Assembly: GCA_964019695.1 (NCBI GenBank)
Contig: OZ026528.1
Coordinates: 55,706,495 to 55,770,494 of the forward strand
Direction of reading: 5' to 3'
From: Loripinus fragilis
Lineage: Eukaryota; Mollusca; Bivalvia; Lucinida; Lucinidae
Length of the DNA: 64,000 nt
Below are positions 60,936-64,000 of the stretch, in pieces. The notes below the pieces were generated by a model. That model was not told the DNA's origin and made no database searches. It saw only the letters and a program-made list of their open reading frames with translations. Numbering within the stretch: the stretch's first letter is position 1; each line of letters opens with the position of its first letter. The position numbers were made by a program, and so were the translations under genes.

Positions 60936-62535
60936 TTCAGTCTCTAAAATTATGAGTGTCCTTGATATCTCAAAACTGTATTGAATCAAACATGGAAGAA
61001 TCCAAAAATATATAAAGGGTTTAATGCATTGTGGTACCCACTAGGGCTGCCTCTATGAGCCAGTTCTAATGAATAAACACAATATATAGGGCCAGAAAGA
61101 AACTGATTAATTTTCAATTAACATTTCACTTCTGCTTAAACATAAATTGTGAGTACTTATTAGAACTGCCTCTTTGAACCAGTTTCAACAAATAACCACA
61201 ACCTATGTTTAGAACACAATCATGTACATTGAAGAACACATAGACCATCTTTTGCAAGCGTTGTAAATGTTCTAAAATTTTGAACAGTTTTCCCTTTCTG
61301 TTCTAAAGTGTTTCACAGGGCTGGAATTCACAAAATGCTTGTCAAAATAGCAAACAGGGAAGACCCTGATCTGACTGCTTCTTCCAGAGTCTGTGTCTCT
61401 TGGCTTTTTTGCAGGTAAATGAAGTTCAAAATTTTAGAACATTTACCAAGTCCCACAAGTAGTTGTCGTGATACTAGGAATGGGAAAAGGCAATGACGGG
61501 ATATGAACGCAAGGTCTTCAGTATAGAGCGATTCTTATTTAGACTTATGGCAGGTTATGCCCATCAGTGATGTCTGTTAATAACCTTTGCAAAAGGTGTC
61601 AACCCAAAACCGTTAGTCTGGATCCAAACTGTTATGACACTGATGGTTATCCTGAAAGATTGCTTCATTTTGGTTGCAGTAAGGCATTGTAGAGTTTGTC
61701 AGGCTTCTGCTTATTTTTTTATCAAGCAGACATTATTGCCGACAAATGATTTAGGAAATTCTGTTTTAAGTAAATTGTTGACAGACAAACGACAGATATC
61801 CCAGGATCACAAAAATTCGCCTGAAGCTTAATATGCCGGATCTAATATTGGATATATAAATTGCCAGATTTACAGAAGTGAGGTTCTAGTGCAGATTAAT
61901 TCAACTAAGGGCAAATGTTTGTTTGCAAACAGTTTGGACCCAGATCCTGAACGTCAGTCCTGATCTGGATCTAAGCAGTTTGACCCTTTACGATGGTTTT
62001 TGAAAGTGAATTTGAGAAGTCAGCAGACAACAACAAAATCATGAAAAATTACCCAGCATGCTAGGAGTTAAAAGCAGAATTTTTTTAATGAGGCTTTGTG
62101 TTGATGCTTTACATCCAAGTCAACATAACCCTTTAATCTAACCCTCTACTACTGGGTTTCTTCTTTTCAATGAGGCCATTCTAACAGGCTTGGTCTTAAT
62201 CATAATGCACCATTTTAGACTTCATCAGACGACAAACTGCAACATCTATAATTTTCAGGAAACAAAGGCCACAATTTCATGTGAAATCGTGTGGCAGACG
62301 ATATATGTAAAATATAGCCTAATTTGTGTTTAAAGAAAGGTGACAAAACTTGGGACATGTAGATGGCGCTTTATGGCTACCAATACCTACCTACAGACCT
62401 TACCTAAATACCAAGTCTGCAATTATGTCAGATTGCATAAACAAAGCTTTCAACCATGCCAACTTTCTGTACAGGGAATTTTTTTAGCTTCAAGGGTTAA
62501 ATGTAGGCTTCCATCTAGTCATCTATCACACGCAG
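60936..62535. repeat. Scattered hairpin fragments; no gene
   Basis: ATGAGCCAGTTCTAATGAAT-type P1-like pieces at 61050-61200. TTCTAAAATTTTGAACA and AATTTTAGAACATTTACC flank 61266-61448 and contain a GACCCTGATCTGACTGCTTC hairpin. A further hairpin, TTTGGACCCAGATCCTGAAC / GTCCTGATCTGGATCTAAGC, lies at 61932-61982. Confidence 0.5.
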
Positions 62536-62537
62536 CC

Positions 62538-62636
62538 ATGGAACCTCCCATCAAAACTGCCGAAGTGCCATTATGTTCCATGAAGGAAAATTCAATAAAT
62601 GACTGCCATTTATATGTCGATCACAAAAAGGTCTAG
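62538..62636 (+). CDS. Weak candidate exon, plus strand
   Basis: CATCTATCACACGCAG (AG at 62534-62535), then CC-ATG and 32 codons (MEPPIKTAEVPLCSMKENSI...) to a stop at 62636. Protein-like composition only; no domain. Two bases before the first full codon, the same phase as 58862. Confidence 0.2.
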   Translation: MEPPIKTAEVPLCSMKENSINDCHLYVDHKKV

Positions 62637-62879
62637 ACCAACGGAATTATAGGAGTCAGAAGACCATGATGTTACCAATTTAGGTCACTTCCATATATCT
62701 TATGTAAATACAACTGAAGGCCATGACCAGCCTGCACTTGGGTGCAAGCCTCATCCGAGCCTTCAGTCTAGAAAACTTGAGAGGAAGTGTTTGGGAAGAA
62801 AATCTGAATATGAACTTGAAACCATCTTTGTGGCTGTTTATGATACATAATTCTTCCATGTAATTTTAAAATGTTTTTT

Positions 62880-63052
62880 TTAGTTGATTCTTTACATTTT
62901 TAGTCATGTTGGGGAGTTTCCTGGGTTGAACCAGTACTAAGCATCTAGGTTAAGTGTCCTGTTAAAGGACACAATGCAGTGCCTCCAGTGATGCTCGAAC
63001 CAGCGACCTACTGATCTAGAGTCAAGCACTCTACCACTGAGCCACTCCCCTC
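62880..63052 (-). mobile_element. Degenerate SINE copy
   Basis: Matches the 25734 SINE: GGGTTGAACCAGTACTAAGC, AAAGGACACAATGCAGTG, GAGTCAAGCACTCTACCACT GAGCCACT. The tail portion is shortened. Confidence 0.75.
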
Positions 63053-63540
63053 TATTTAAAATAGTTTATAACTTGTTTGTGTGAAATAGATCACAATGAC
63101 CTTACCACCTGTTTACCCATACTTACGACTGGCTCCATCAGTTGAGGTGGTGGCATGCAGTTTTTCCATTCCAAAGTACACATCTAAAACTGCCGGCAGA
63201 CTTAGATAAAAACAAACATCTATATATCTATATGTTCCAAAAAATCATCTGCTGCATACACGTACGAGGCTTCTTTGCCCAATTACTGCATTTTGTGAAT
63301 TTATAATGTGGTCTTCTGTCAATAATTTCTGATGAGTCACTTGGGACTCCGTATAAATCGTGTGACTCTGTTTAACCATAAATATTTGGATAGATACTAG
63401 GTCAGACCAGACTGAGCCAGTGTAAACCCAGATCAGACTGCTCTTCTGATCAGTGTTAAAAGGGTCTGCCATGATTAGGTCAACATTTTACACATCAAGT
63501 AGTCAAATGGATATGGTTATAGTTTATGATATGGTAAGAT
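63053..63540. repeat. GATC hairpin; ambiguous minus open frame
   Basis: GTAAACCCAGATCAGACTGC / GATCAGTGTTAAAAGGGTCT at 63422-63466. A minus-strand frame ending at 63245 is open for 75 codons but overlaps this hairpin at its start; not called as a gene. Confidence 0.45.
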
Positions 63541-63546
63541 ATTTTA

Positions 63547-63755
63547 CCTTTAAAGTGCCACCTATAATTTGCTGCAGACGACTAATGCAAATTTTTACCG
63601 CTTTTTCAAAAATAACAAATAAAGCACGATATTTCATTTGAAGCGTCTGCCAGACGATTCTCATGTAATATCATACCTTATTTTTGTCGAAAATTGGGAA
63701 AGTTGTCGCAAAATTTGTCGTCTGCTGCAGTCGTTGTTGGCGCTTTAAGGGTTAA
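63547..63755. repeat. MITE family C, copy 4
   Basis: CCTTTAAAGTGCCACCTATA and TTGGCGCTTTAAGGGTTAA ends; GCTGCAGACGACTAATGC and TTTGTCGTCTGCTGCAG arms; the centre is slightly deleted. Confidence 0.8.
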
Positions 63756-63890
63756 AACAAATTTTCTATTTCTCAATCAAAGCATAGGTTGTGGGTACTC
63801 AAAAGAACTGTCTCAATGAGACGACGGTTCTTTAGAGAACCCAAAATAAATGTTTAACTGATGTAAAAAGAAAAAATTCACATTTTTATG
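63756..63890. repeat. P1 hairpin MITE
   Basis: GTACTCAAAAGAACTGTCTC AATGAGACGACGGTTCTTTA with AAGCATAGGTTGTGGG and CCCAAAATAAATGTTTAACT arms. It abuts family C directly. Confidence 0.75.
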
Positions 63891-64000
63891 CTCCAAAAAA
63901 ATTGGTTTATTTTGACCTATGGATATGATAAGAAATTAACTCTATGCATGCCGTCGTCTGCTGATTTTCTAAAAATCAAGTTTTTTGAAAAATTATTTCA

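Overview
This looks like animal nuclear DNA: AT-rich, intron- and repeat-dominated, with no operons or bacterial signals. Dense palindromic MITEs, tRNA-derived SINEs, a mariner relic and a Ty3/gypsy element with an envelope gene surround isolated C2H2 zinc-finger exons. The style of the repeats suggests a mollusc, probably a bivalve, but that is recalled knowledge rather than proof.

Host genes. The only well supported host coding sequence is six separate C2H2 zinc-finger exons, all on the minus strand (992-1218, 4403-4674, 8734-8954, 18498-18781, 20588-20916, 39641-39900). Each starts at a good 3' splice site, each leaves exactly two bases before its first full codon, and each ends with its own stop codon. 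This is the pattern of one gene with alternative 3'-terminal zinc-finger exons (as in lola or mod(mdg4) of flies), with shared 5' exons at higher coordinates. Two pairs are recent paralogues (4403/8734 and 20588/39641). Decayed finger relics lie at 592-985 and 3895-4270.

Retroelement. A 10.4-kb LTR element (27476-37922, minus strand) has identical-looking 821-bp LTRs and inserted into a TA-flanked MITE. In transcription order it carries: 5' LTR, tRNA-like primer site, splice donor, gag (one frame break), a U UUA AAC slippery site, pol (protease, reverse transcriptase, RNase H, integrase), an envelope gene of the baculovirus-F/errantivirus type, two small unrecognised ORFs, polypurine tract, 3' LTR. 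Envelope and both small ORFs each lie a few bases after a 3' splice-site consensus. This is a complex-retrovirus-like layout with spliced subgenomic messages, and it is the most interesting object in the window.

The rest. About 45 kb is layered non-coding repeats: a 1.5-1.9 kb family with ~480-bp internal repeats (Rep A, six copies plus fragments) rich in TCAAGGTCA motifs; at least ten MITE or hairpin families; two SINE families, some with target-site duplications; a decayed mariner (51190-52611); tandem arrays of ~150, ~160, ~162 and ~190 bp. Several insertions are nested, which gives their relative ages. From 40 to 64 kb no convincing gene was found, only a few weak candidate exons.
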